A stretch of DNA of 64,000 nt from Drosophila persimilis (lineage: Eukaryota; Arthropoda; Insecta; Diptera; Drosophilidae), in NCBI RefSeq assembly GCF_003286085.1, contig NW_020825335.1, positions 248,001-312,000 of the forward strand, in the 5' to 3' direction. The translations under genes and the position numbers were made by a program. Of this stretch, positions 9,795 through 19,557 are shown in pieces (positions within the stretch are counted from its first letter, which is position 1; each line of letters starts with the position of its first letter). The notes under the pieces are model-generated. The model saw only the letters and a list, made by a program, of their open reading frames with translations, did not search any database and was not told the DNA's origin.

Positions 9795-11834
9795 TTGGTT
9801 CTTCGTTCTAGTGTGGCTACAGAAGTTCACGGATTCTGTGATGCCAGCTTAGAAGCATATGGCGCTTGCGTGTATGTCGTGTACAGGGAAGCCCAGTCTT
9901 CGAGCCACGTTTTGTGCTCAAAGTCGCGAGTGGCGCCGCTAAAGACTATATCGATTCCTAAGCTGGAATTAAGTGGAGCCCATTTGCTTGCGAAAATCAT
10001 GCAGAATGTAAAGGACATGGGAATCTTTACAGGTCGGTTCTATTGCTGGTCGGATTCAACAGCATTATCTTGGATCAGGGACGAGCCAGCTAAATTTCAA
10101 GTTTTCGTGGAAAATCGAGTGGCAGCCATGGAATGGCGCTATGTTCCCACATCTTTAAATCCTGCTGATATTCTCTCGAGAGGCTCGCTTCCCAATCATC
10201 TTATCCAGTCAGAGCTATGGTTTCACGGCCCATTCTTTTTGCTAGGCTCCAAGGATAAGTGGCCTGTATCTCCTACTAACAACATAGCAACTTTGGAGCT
10301 TCGCAAGAGAGGATTGCTAATCACGTCTCCACATGCCAATCTCACGTCCGGATGCAAATTTGCGAATTCATTCTTTCGCATGCAGCGCACATTCGCCTAC
10401 ATGCATAAATTTATACATCGTCTTAGGCATCCAGGACTCACCGTTTCTAATATTCGGCAAGGAACGCATCTTCTAATTCGACACATTCAGCTGGCAAATT
10501 TGTGGATGGACATAAAGGAGATTCGGCGCAATGGTCAAGTCATGAAATCCAGTTCTATTAGTTCGCTCAACCCGTTCATCGATCATTCTGGACTACTTAG
10601 AGTTGGAGGTCGTCTTGGCAACTCATCGCTAGGATTTGACGCTCAGCACCAGCTCATTCTGCCAAAGGGACATTCCATTACCTTTGCGCTGATAAGATAT
10701 TATCATGAAAGAAACCTCCATGCCGGACCTCGCGCCTTGCTATCCAAAATTCGGCTGGAATATTGGCTCATTGGAGGTGTTAAGGCAGTGTCAAGGGTCG
10801 TCAGCAGATGTGTGAGATGCTTTAGGACTAGGCCGCGCATGGTTGAACACATCATGCGAGACCTACCTAAGGAACGTTTGGAAGGATCTCGAGCTTTTGA
10901 AGTCACTGGAGTAGATTACTGTGGACCTTTTTTCTACCGATCAGAAATCAGCACGAGGCCTCCGATCAAGTGCTACATTAGCGTATTCATCTGCTTCACT
11001 TCTAAGGCTATACACATGGAGCTCGTAAAGGCTTTGACCACCACATCATTTCTAGGCGCACTAAAGCGTTTTACTTCCACGCGAGGAAGGCCAAGTCAAA
11101 TTTGGTCGGACAATGCGACAAACTTCGTTGGGGCCAAGAACGAGCTTCTGGAGCTAAAGAAGCTTTGTCTGAGCGAACCGCATATGAAGGAGGTCCACGA
11201 ATCCTGCTTGGCTGACTCGATCGACTGGCGTTTCATCCCACCTCGCTCTCCGCATTTTGGCGGGTTGTGGGAAGCGGCCGTGAAGACCGCAAAATATCAC
11301 CTGTACCGCTCAGTTGGACCATCTGTGCTTAGCTTCGACGAGCTGCGCACTCTGATCTGTCAGATCACTGCAATGGTTAACTCTCGCCCTTTGCTCTCGC
11401 ATTCAGAAAATCCTGATGATTTAGACGTTTTGACTCCTGTTCATCTGCTTTTAGGCGGCCCCCATGAGCAAATCCTCGAGCCTGACCTAACGAAGTTGAA
11501 CTACAATCGTCTGGATGGCTGGCAGCGGGTCACCCAACTACAACAAATATTTTGGAGCCGTTGGCGCGAAGAGTATCTCACTCTTTTCACCCCCGCGCAA
11601 AACATCTGCCAGAACGACCTCGTTTTGGTGAAGGACGAAAATCTTCCTCCAATGCGTTGGCCACTGGCTAGAGCGGTCGATGTCGTTTTGGGCAAGGACG
11701 GAGTGTGTCGCGTCGTTGACCTGAAGACATCCTCAGGAAACATCAGGAGGGTCGTCACTCGGCTATGTTTGCTGCCCATTAAGGAATCTGTTGAGAGCTC
11801 CCAACGGGGGGAGTATGTTCGGGCCAGCCTCTGA
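9795..11834 (+). CDS. pol: BEL-1 RNase H-integrase ORF
   Basis: This 679-codon ORF is the longest open frame in the window. RNase H motifs come first (FCDASLEAYGACV, KLELSGAHLL, WSDSTALSWI). The integrase follows: zinc-binding residues around ERNLHAGPRALL and CVRCF (about residues 305-340), then catalytic D-D-E in VDYCGP (~373), SDNATNFVG (~437) and GLWEAAVK (~490), and a DUF5641-like C-terminus. It is cut off from its RT by the upstream deletion, so it has no natural start; the first ATG is internal. A small deletion after VENRVA (compare BEL-2) is in frame. The last codons run into the 3' LTR. Confidence 0.88.
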   Translation: MVLRSSVATEVHGFCDASLEAYGACVYVVYREAQSSSHVLCSKSRVAPLKTISIPKLELSGAHLLAKIMQNVKDMGIFTGRFYCWSDSTALSWIRDEPAKFQVFVENRVAAMEWRYVPTSLNPADILSRGSLPNHLIQSELWFHGPFFLLGSKDKWPVSPTNNIATLELRKRGLLITSPHANLTSGCKFANSFFRMQRTFAYMHKFIHRLRHPGLTVSNIRQGTHLLIRHIQLANLWMDIKEIRRNGQVMKSSSISSLNPFIDHSGLLRVGGRLGNSSLGFDAQHQLILPKGHSITFALIRYYHERNLHAGPRALLSKIRLEYWLIGGVKAVSRVVSRCVRCFRTRPRMVEHIMRDLPKERLEGSRAFEVTGVDYCGPFFYRSEISTRPPIKCYISVFICFTSKAIHMELVKALTTTSFLGALKRFTSTRGRPSQIWSDNATNFVGAKNELLELKKLCLSEPHMKEVHESCLADSIDWRFIPPRSPHFGGLWEAAVKTAKYHLYRSVGPSVLSFDELRTLICQITAMVNSRPLLSHSENPDDLDVLTPVHLLLGGPHEQILEPDLTKLNYNRLDGWQRVTQLQQIFWSRWREEYLTLFTPAQNICQNDLVLVKDENLPPMRWPLARAVDVVLGKDGVCRVVDLKTSSGNIRRVVTRLCLLPIKESVESSQRGEYVRASL

Positions 11835-12085
11835 AGAATAAGCGTAACTTTAACATTATTATTGTATGAGCAGAGAGAGCCGCCTATGTTGTAAAACGTT
11901 GACTTTCTGCAGAGCTGCTGCGCTCTCCCGTTAAAGGCTGCCGCCACTTCGGCAACTACTTTGATCTGCTGCCGCCACTTCGGCAATCACTTTGATCTAA
12001 CGCCGTCGTCTATAGTTTAGTTCTATGCTAACCCCTCTGCGCATTGGCTGCATATCGATCTCGCATAAATTTTATCTGACAATAT
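11816..12085 (+). mobile_element. BEL-1 3' LTR, truncated
   Basis: The LTR begins TGTTCGGGCCAGCC after the purine tract and follows the BEL-2 and solo LTRs to about TTTATCTGRCAATA, where homology ends; about 100 bp of LTR are missing. A short AT filler (12086-12097) then leads into the GC-rich gypsy element, so the junction is a deletion rather than a clean insertion. Confidence 0.85.
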
Positions 12086-12168
12086 TATTATTATTAATTA
12101 CTTTGCAAATTTGACACTTTATTGTATTTCTTAGCGGTTTAAATGACTTATTTTTAATTGGGCGCCGA

Positions 12169-12583
12169 TGTCTTCTGGTGAGTTCCGGGTACCGCGTCTG
12201 TACTCCGGGCCGGGTCTCTGCGTAAGATGCTTTCTGGTTTTCAGTCGGCGTCTATTTATACGCCAATGGGCGCTGTGTCAGCGGGTTCAGAAGTGCACTT
12301 CCGCGTCGGGGTGCACTTCGCCGTTCTGGCGGTGTCATCGTTTTGTAGTTGATGAACCCGGAAGACTGCGCCTGGCCGGTTGCTTGGTCTGGAGTGGTGG
12401 AAGTCCGCGCGACCTGGTGTGTTTGGTCAGCGTTATGAAGGCGGCGCGTGTCAATCGGTGGTTATGTGTGGAGGGGGGTGTTCGTGTAGTACGTTGGGTG
12501 AGGTGTTGCAATTTAGTAGCAGGTTTTATGTTTTATTGGGCGTTGGGAGAGGCGTTGTAGCGAACCCTTTTGGGTTCGTTACA
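12169..12583 (-). mobile_element. Left LTR of the GC-rich gypsy element
   Basis: The 415-bp repeat reads TGTAACGAACCC... to ...CACCAGAAGACA on the minus strand (TG...CA). A purine tract (GGGGAAGAAAGGGGAGGG, complement of 12584-12601) precedes it, as expected for a 3' LTR. Compared with the right LTR it lacks about 85 bp near 12320, apparently by deletion. The plus-strand ORFs over this region are shadows. Confidence 0.88.
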
Positions 12584-12848
12584 CCCTCCCCTTTCTTCCC
12601 CGACGAGAGTCACGAAGATCCGTGCGTGGGGCGTGCGGCGGTGGGTTGTTGGCTCGGATGGCTTCGCCTTCTTCTGGTGAGAGTGCACTGATTGATGGGA
12701 GACAGAGTTGCGGCTATTTAAGCCGTTCTGCAGGGTCCGTATTTGCGGAGCAAGCTTTTCTCCTCTCTTCCGTGTTGCACCGGGGGTGCGTTTTGGGGTC
12801 GCCGCCGACTTGCGATCATCTCGTCCCTTGCCTCGTTAGCGGGTCTGT

Positions 12849-14263
12849 TTACTTCGTGGTCGAGGGGTTTGTTGTGCTCGCGTTGTTGTTGGCGTTGCGC
12901 CGCCGGTCGGTGTTTCGCGGGCGTTGTCTCTCTTGGCCGGGTGCCCCGGGTTCTGCCGACTCTGCGGTGCCGCGGTCGGGGCGTCGGGTTGCTGTTTCAT
13001 TGGTTTCTTCCGCGATGTCAGCATTCCTGTGTAGGCCAGTGGGCTCGTCGGGGTCGTGGTCGTGGAACTCTCTCAGGTCGTTGATATTCGCGGTCTTCTG
13101 TTTCCGGCTTTCGCAATGTTGTAATTTGGCGATGTTTGGCGATGGAAAACTGTTGGTTCGGTAGGGGCCGTCGAACTTCGGAGCTAACTTTGCCGCGAAG
13201 CCCTCGGCGGCGTTTGAGAGGTGGTGTTGACGTAGTAGTACCAATGATCCGATGGCGGGGCGCCATAGTCGCCGGCGGAGGATGTAATGTCTCCCTTGCT
13301 CTTGGCTGGCTCTCTGGATGTTGTTTCGGACGATGGCGAATACTTCTTTTAGTCTCGTCGCTTTGCTGCTGGCCGTCTCTTGTGTACTCCCCGTCCCGGG
13401 CGTGACTTCGTCGTAAAGGGTGCCGGGGAGTCGGGGTTCTCTTCCTTGCAGGCTCTCTCCGTCGGGTTTTCTTGGGGGCAATACGGGGCTGTGCGTTGTA
13501 GGTCCACGCCTGCGGTTCGCGGGAATGTTTTAAACGATCGGCTGGTGAACTGGGTTCCGTTGTCGCACACAAATAGTTTCGGCACGCCGAAGCTGCTCAG
13601 TATTCGTTCTCTGAAGGCTCGTTCGAGGTTCGCTGTTGTCGCTTTCTTGTTGTCGCTTTCCAGTTCGACCCACTTGGAGAAAGTGTCGAAGAAGACCAGT
13701 AAGATGGTGTTCCCGTGCTTGGACCGTGGTAATGGTCCGACGAAGTCGGCACACAGGGTGGCGAAGGGTTCTTCGGCTTTGCGTGTAAGCATCCTGCCCA
13801 CGGCCTTGCGCTGTGTGGCCTTGAACTTCTGGCAGCCCTGCACGTACCGTCGTACGTCTCGGTCTAGTCCTGGCCAGTAATATCGTTGCGTTGTCCTCAG
13901 GATGGTTTTCCGGACGCCGAGGTGTCCTGCTGTTGGTTCGTCATGGCATTCGCGGAGTACTCTCGTTCGGCCGTTTTTGGGCACGCATAGTTTCCACGGT
14001 ATGTGGTCGTCGTCGTCGGCTCCGTGTCCTAGATAGCGGTATAGCTGCCCGTTTTCGTGCGTGTAGTCCGGGTACTTCTGGGGTTCGTCTTGGACTTGTT
14101 GGATCCTTTGTTTAAGCCAGGTGCATGGTGTGTCGTCTTCCTCAATGCGGGAGAGGGTCTCCAGTGGTTGTCTTGACAGTGTGTCTGCGACTACGTTCTG
14201 ATGGCCGGCCCGATAGTGCACGACGTATTGGTATTGCTGTAGTTCGAGCGCCCATCTTGCCAC
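12849..14263 (-). pseudogene. pol: GC-rich gypsy integrase and pol C-terminus, broken
   Basis: ORF 13349-14263 opens with the end of the RNase H/connection region (AGHQNVVADTLSRQ), then the zinc-binding domain (CHDEPTAGHLGVRKT and downstream Cys) and the integrase core: ADFVGPLPRSKHG with the first Asp, CDNGTQFTSR with the second, and PQENPTERACK with the Glu. The frame is lost after that. The C-terminal domain continues in ORF 12849-13481 (VRNNIQRASQEQGRHY, LAPKFDGPY), which then becomes a basic, low-complexity tail. At least one frameshift separates the parts. Confidence 0.83.
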
Positions 14264-15105
14264 TCTTCCGTAAGGGCTCTCGAGGGTATTCAGCCATTTT
14301 AGTGCGAGGTGATCGGTTATGTCATAGAATCGGTAGCCTTCGAGATAGCATCGCAGATTTCGGATTGCCCAGAGGACGGCGAGGCATTCCTTGTCGGTGG
14401 CCTAGTAGTTTCCCTCTGCTTTGTTGAGGCGTCGACTGACGTATGCGATGACCCGCTCTTTCCCTTCGATCTCTTGGGTGAGGACTGCGCCCACTCCAAA
14501 GTTGATTGCGTCCGTCTGCAGGGAAAATTTGACGTTAAAGTCTGGGCATGCGAGTACTGGTGCGGTGGTGAGCAGTGTTCAAAGCTCGTCGAAGGCGTCT
14601 TGTTGTTCTTGGCCCCATGCCCATGCTTTCCCTTTCTTCAGCAGCAGTGACATTGGTTGGACCACGGTGGCAAAGTTTGGGACAAATCTGCGGTACCAAC
14701 CGGCCATGCCTACGCATTGTCGTAGCTCCTTCGGGTTGGACGGCGGCCTCAGATCCTTTACGGCTGCGATTTTGTCGGGGTCCGTGTGGATACCTTCTTC
14801 GCTGATCATATGGCCCAAGTATTTTATCCGGCGTTGGAAGAAGGCGCACTTGTCCGTGTTGATCCGTAAGTTTGCCGTGCGTAGTCGTGCGAAAACTTCT
14901 TTCACGTTGTTCAGGTGCTCCGTGAAGCTTTTCCCGACGATGACGATGTCGTCGAGATATGCGAACACGAACGGTTCCATGTCCGCGCCGATAACGGCGT
15001 CGAGGGTCCGTTGAAACGTGGCTCCCGCGGAATGTAAACCGAAGGGCATTACTTTCCATTGGTATAGCCCTCTGCCGGGTATCGTGAATTCGCGAGTGTA
15101 TTCGC
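14264..15105 (-). pseudogene. pol: GC-rich gypsy RT-RNase H, N-terminally deleted
   Basis: RT begins abruptly at about ISEYTREFTIPGRGLYQW, so the fingers and first catalytic Asp are missing: the preceding protease ORF joins straight on to the palm. ORF 14579-15049 keeps MPFGLHSAGATFQRTL and the catalytic AYLDDIVIVG. The RNase H ([14 protein letters not shown], in another frame) contains a TAG near 14403. The deletion, a frameshift and a stop rule out a working enzyme. Confidence 0.85.
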
Positions 15106-16005
15106 TTATGGTGCGGCGGGGTTCCGATTGATGAGAGGACGCGGGAGTAGCGGGTCGGTCGGTGTCGTGGGGGTAGTTTTCGCGTCGAGGGCGGTGTCGA
15201 CGCGTTCGTGGGCCAGGGTGGCGGTCGGAGGTGGTACCTCGAGCGCCTGGCCGCTGCGTGGCGGCTGTCGTTGCTGGGGCCGGGTTGTCTTCTGGAGTGG
15301 CGTCCTGGGTTCCTTTCCCATCGTTGGTGGAACCGCGTCGGTGCCCTCGGGAGACCGGCTCGCTTTCTTCGTCGCTTTTCTTGGTTTTGGGTTTCTCGGA
15401 GTGGGCCTGGGGCTACTGTGCCTCGTCGTGGCCGTGGGTTCTGTGTTCCTCGTTCCTTGTGCTCGTGTATCGTGTCGTGGCGGAGGGTTCGTTGGCGGCG
15501 GGGGTCTGAAGTTCTGGGGTCCGTGGGCGTGTACTTGGCTGGCGGTGATCATCGGCGTGTTTGGGAGGGGGCGTTGGGAGCCTTGGAGGTGGAGGCGTGT
15601 GGTGCCACATTGTATTGTGGTTTCGATAGCGCACAGGAAGTCCATCCCTATGATGGCTTGCTCTAGCATGTTGGGCAGCACCAAGAGCGGCATCTGTACC
15701 TCTTGTTCGTCTAGTTTGACGCGCGCTAGCAAGATCTGAGTTATCTCGCGTGCCGAGCCGTCGGCTAGGCGTATCGGGACGCAAGCGTCGCGCAGGTCGT
15801 TGTCGTGGCCGAGTTGGCGGGCGAGATCGGCGTTGATGAAACTTCGGGACGCCCCGGTGTCGACCGTGGCTTCCGTGCGCCGTCCTCCGATGGTCACTCT
15901 CGCCACTATCCGGCCGTCGTGCACTTGTAGCGGGGTGCCCGGCTGTTCCCGTCTCAGCTGGGGACGCGAGTCGTTTCCCGACGGGTCCTGGCGGCAACAG
16001 CCCAC
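15106..16005 (-). pseudogene. pol: GC-rich gypsy protease region
   Basis: The 299-codon ORF carries the aspartic protease core EATVDTGASRSFIN at about residues 45-58 and IIGMDFLCAIE downstream. The rest is a Pro/Thr/Arg-rich linker with no recognised domain. Its first residues (GCCRQDP) are the end of the second zinc knuckle, so the ORF is really the 3' half of the gag-protease polyprotein. It is marked as a pseudogene because it joins to an RT that lost its N-terminus. Confidence 0.8.
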
Positions 16006-17363
16006 GGTGCGCGTTCCGCGCTTGCCGCATTCCCAACAAAAGAGGATCGATGGGTTGGTGCAGTCGCGAGATACATGTCCCGCTTCTCCGCAGCGTCGAC
16101 AGGCTGCGTGCGGGTGGTGATCATTCGATGTGTCGTTTCCTGTGCTGAAGCACCGGCTTGGTGCGGCTTCCTTGCGGGCTCCGAGGTGTTCCAGTGGGGC
16201 TTTCGGAATTGGGCCCGATTCGCCCCGTTTTCGTTATGCACTTGTTGTGCCGCTGGCCGTGTGTACCTAGGTGGTTGTCGAGGAGGGATGAGGGTCGCCG
16301 ATATGCTCCGCTCCTGGATACTCTCGAATTCTGTGGCCAACATTGTCAGTTGCGTCAGACTTCTCAGTTCGTGCCTTCTCACATACAGCTGGTACGCCGG
16401 GAGGGTGTTGTCATAGATCCGGCTAAGTTCCTTGCCTTCGTCGTACCCGGCGTGCATGAGCAACCGGACCTCGATGGCGAAGTCCTTGAACGGTTCGCCC
16501 ACCGCTTGTTTGCGGTCCCTGATCTGGTCTTCCAATTGCTTGAAGTACCGGGGAGGCAGGAAAAAGGCTAGGAATTCCTGGCGGAAATCGGCCCATGAGG
16601 CGCTCTGGAGTCGGCTGGTGCGGAACCAACGGTTGGCTCGGTCGGTGAGGAGCTCTGCCATGGCTCGCGGCACGTAGTTCATGTCTACCCCGTACGAGAG
16701 GGCACGCTCTTCCAGTAGGTCGACGAACGACAGTGGGTCGTCCTGCCCGTCGAACTGGATTCCCCACTTTCGGATCCGTTCCGCCATCTGCGTGGCGTGA
16801 CTGTAGTAATGGCCGTCTGTGGGGCCATTTCCTCCTGCTGTCGGCAAGATCCTTCTCATGGGCGAAGGCCTTGGCTCCGGGGGCGGGGGCCTCGGTAGAT
16901 CTTCGGCGGTTATCGATGTCGGTGAGGTGCTGGCTTTGCCTTCCATGATCCCTGGAACTTGGTGGCTGAGTTTGGGGTCCGTCTTCCGCTTCTCTGTTGG
17001 TGCTGAGGTGTCGGGCTGGGGCGATCTGGCTCCGGTACTCACCCCTGGGTTGGCGACGAATTCTCCAGGGTAATACCCGCTGGCCTGTTCCTCTGTGTGG
17101 GATTCCATCGCTCCGATCGTTACTTGAGTTGGCTGTTTCGCTGGGCTTGCTTTTCCTTCACTAGGGCACTGTGTCGATCTTCGCGGCTGACGCTTCGAAT
17201 TTCTTCTCGGGGTGACGGCACTGTTCGCGTTTCTCTGTCGCTGTGTCGCGCTTTCGTCTGCTCGTTGCGCAACTCTTGCCGTTGATATTGCGCGAGGTCG
17301 GGGTTTTCTTTGGGTTGTTCTCTTGTGTTCTTGCTCTAGCGGCCGTGGGGTTTTATTCCACAA
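15954..17363 (-). pseudogene. gag: GC-rich gypsy gag, frameshifted
   Basis: The 469-codon ORF has a basic Arg/Pro-rich N-terminus, then a retrotransposon-gag capsid domain (RANRWFRTSRLQSASWADF, FFLPPRYFKQLEDQ, GEPFKDFAIEVRLLM). Around 16130-15950 the zinc knuckles (CRRCGEAGHVSRDC and a second CWECGKRG-type cluster) are in a different frame from the capsid, so an indel separates them and the annotated C-terminus is spurious. The true start is uncertain; the first ATG at 17363 is used. Confidence 0.82.
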
Positions 17364-17717
17364 ACCCTCGCTGATGTTCCCTTGGGTCCCTGCTCGGGCG
17401 TCACTTGTGATAGACCTATTTCAGGCTGAGGTAAGCTCAGTCACGTACAGGGGTCAATCAACAAGAAATTTGTAGAAATGGATGGAACTTCAAAGGGAAC
17501 GTCGGGGGTGGCCTATCGTAGAGTAGACGGATCGGGGCTTGGGCGGGCTTTGCTAGCGTTGTGTATATGAAACGACCGTGTGGACTCGGGGCGGGGCGAC
17601 GTCGGTGCCTCGGCTGATTGGGGTGAACTTACGCAATCGGGTGTTTTTACTTTGAAAATTTTACACTTTATTGTATTTCTTAGCGGTTTAAATGACTTAT
17701 TTTTAATTGGGCGCCGA
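17364..17717 (-). other. Leader and primer site of the GC-rich gypsy element
   Basis: Next to the right LTR the minus strand reads (T)CGGCGCCCAATT (17705-17717), close to the tRNA-Lys complement GGCGCCCAAC used by several gypsy elements. The next ~70 bp recur beside the left LTR at 12098-12168. The remainder is non-coding leader; I see no gene. Confidence 0.6.
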
Positions 17718-18217
17718 TGTCTTCTGGTGAGTTCCGGGTACCGCGTCTGTACTCCGGGCCGGGTCTCTGCGTAAGTTGCTTTCTGGTTTTCAGTCGGCGT
17801 CTATTTATACGCCAATGGGCGCTGTGTCAGCGGGTTCAGAAGTGCACTTCCGCGTCGGGGTGCACTTCGCCGCTCTGGCAATCGCGGGTTGACCTAGTTC
17901 TGTCCCATCGTGTTTTTGGCGAGCTGGCGGGTTTGCTGTTGGGTGCTTGTCGTGGGCTTCCGCGGTGTCATCGTTTTGTAGTTGATGAACCCGGAAGACT
18001 GCGCCTGGCCGGTTGCTTGGTCTGGAGTGGTGGAAGTCCGCGCGACCTGGTGTGTTTGGTCAGCGTTATGAAGGCGGCGCGTGTCAATCGGTGGTTATGT
18101 GTGGAGGGGGGGTGTTCGTGTAGTACGTTGGGCGAGGTGTTGCAATTTAGTAGCAGGTTTTATGTTTTATTGGGCGTTGGGAGAGGCGTTGTAGCGAACC
18201 CTTTTGGGTTCGTTACA
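17718..18217 (-). mobile_element. Right (5') LTR of the GC-rich gypsy element
   Basis: The 500-bp LTR has the same termini as the left copy (TGTAACG... on the minus strand, ...GAAGACA) and retains about 85 bp (17880-17965) missing there. It is inserted in or beside the remnant at 18218-18534. No target duplication is identifiable, because the far end of the element is truncated. Confidence 0.88.
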
Positions 18218-18534
18218 ATTTTAAACCATATCTAAATTAACTGCTCTACTTGCATATTTTTTCTTTATGCACTTATTGTGCAACTTATATAGCTTAGTTA
18301 GTGCATTTGCTAGCAAAAAACAACAATTATTATAAGCATAACTGTTATTACCTTTAAGTCGACTGATGCAGTTTCGACATTGTTAATTACGTTTGCGGTT
18401 GAGTCCGCTACTTTAGACTCGTGGTCCAACATCTTTCCTACTTCTGATATATTATCCTCTTTTGAGATAGAATTTGAACGCATTTAATTTTTGTTTTTTT
18501 TTTTTTTTAAAAAAATAATATATATAGTGACATA
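18218..18534 (-). pseudogene. Remnant of unidentified element with membrane-anchor-like ORF
   Basis: A minus-strand ATG at 18483 opens a ~53-codon frame (MRSNSISKEDNISEV...) that is polar at first and then hydrophobic (VITVMLIIIVV). It stops at TAG near 18310. Another frame continues the hydrophobic stretch into a basic tail (KLYKLHNKC) and ends at 18220. A membrane segment followed by a short basic tail is typical of the C-terminus of an LTR-element envelope protein, but I cannot name the family. 18484-18534 is A/T-rich filler ending in ATAT, the probable target of G1. Confidence 0.35.
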
Positions 18535-18578
18535 TCTATAGTCCATGCTCCGCATACCCTGGTCTATGTTGTTCAAAC

Positions 18579-19208
18579 TTGTTACACCTTAATGCCTCGA
18601 AATGCCAAGTTATGACATTTCATCGTTCTAGCCCTTTGTTGGCTCCCTACACCCTATTTGGTGGTTCTCTTGAGAGAATTACCCTGGTGGATGATCTGGG
18701 TTTTATGTTAGACCCCAAGTTAAAGTTTTCCGAACACATTTCTACCATGGTAAATAAGGCCATGGGCGTACTTGGGTTTATAAAGAGGTGGTCAAAGGAA
18801 TTTGACGACCCCTATATAACAAAGACTCTCTATACCTCGCTTGTTCGTCCGATCTTAGAATACGTCTCCTGTGTATGGTGCCCTCAGTACAAAGTACACC
18901 AGGACCGTATAGAATCAGTACAGAAAAACTTTTTACTCTTTGCTCTGCGGGGCCTTAACTGGGATGCGGGTGTAAGACTCCCATCTTACTCTAGTAGACT
19001 ACTATTAGTAAACCTCCCATCCTTAGTTAACCGTAGAAAAATGCTTGGTGTGATATTTATGCACAACTTGATCAGGGGTGACATCGACAGCCCTGATCTG
19101 TTGAACCGCATAAACTTCACGATTCCTATTAGACTGACTAGAAATTTTATACCGTTGTTCCTTCCACTTTGTAGATCGAATTATTCCTTGCATGAACCGT
19201 TTAGGGTC
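18579..19208 (+). pseudogene. Non-LTR reverse transcriptase, C-terminal fragment
   Basis: About 200 codons correspond to the RT thumb and C-terminal region: LHLNASKCQVMTF (motif after the catalytic YADD, which is not present), LGFMLDPKLKFSEHI, TLYTSLVRPILEYVSCVW and SVQKNFLLFALRGL, which are landmarks of Jockey/CR1-type non-LTR RTs. The frame ends in the inserted LOA fragment; after that fragment, from 19567, the original reading frame resumes (codons for CSDYN...). I cannot assign a clade with confidence. Confidence 0.75.
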
Positions 19209-19557
19209 TTAGGTTAGGTTAGGTTAACCCGGACGGCCCTCAGAGGGGCCACGCATAGGCCAATATGGCCCTTAGTTATCCGGATGGGGGGGGGTGTATG
19301 AACCGTCGCGGGAGTGTTAATGTGGTTTTAAAAGTCCCCGAGAATCGAGGTGTTTTTTGCATAGGCCAGCAGTTCCTGAGGCATCCTTTTGGAGGCATCT
19401 TCCAGTGATGTCAACACTGGGGCGCCCAGGTATCTCTTCCTTGCCCTTGAGAGAGCCGGACAGTTGCAGATGAGATGTTCCAGGGTTTCGATAGCCCCAG
19501 GTTCCTCACATTTCCTACAACTGTCTGTTGGTGATGCCTAGCTTTGCTGCATGTGTC
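19209..19557 (-). mobile_element. 5'-truncated LOA-like 3' end with 9-bp target duplication
   Basis: This ~350-bp segment matches 29400-29748, the 3' end of LOA-1, in the same orientation: on the minus strand it ends in CCTAA repeats. It is flanked by TTTAGGGTC at 19200-19208 and 19558-19566, a target duplication typical of target-primed reverse transcription. Removing it reconnects the host RT frame. Confidence 0.88.

Larger units (their letters stand above)
7252..12085 (+). mobile_element. BEL-1: BEL/Pao retrotransposon, 5' part off window
   Basis: The element continues after the 412-like insertion with gag (DUF1759-type), zinc knuckles, protease region, RT, RNase H and integrase, then a polypurine tract (ccaacggggggagta, 11801-11815) and the start of a 3' LTR cut off at about 12085. 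It shares with BEL-2 a gag deletion, a frameshift and an in-frame TAA, so both descend from one already defective copy. Its own 5' LTR should lie left of this window, beyond the 412-like element. Confidence 0.92.
12098..18217 (-). mobile_element. GC-rich Ty3/gypsy element, tandem-like
   Basis: In minus orientation: LTR (17718-18217), GGCGCCCAA primer site, leader, gag, protease, RT lacking its N-terminus, RNase H, integrase, polypurine tract (12584-12601), second LTR (12169-12583). The second LTR is followed by the same primer site and about 60 bp of leader (12098-12168), not by host DNA, which suggests two head-to-tail elements sharing an LTR, the second one cut short. Base composition is far more GC-rich than its neighbours. 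I cannot assign a named family. Confidence 0.85.

Noticed and set aside
12168-13405. Long plus-strand ORFs in the GC-rich element, also 15128-15739 and 17717-18235
   Set aside because: They are antisense shadows of minus-strand gag-pol or lie in LTRs; high GC lowers stop frequency.
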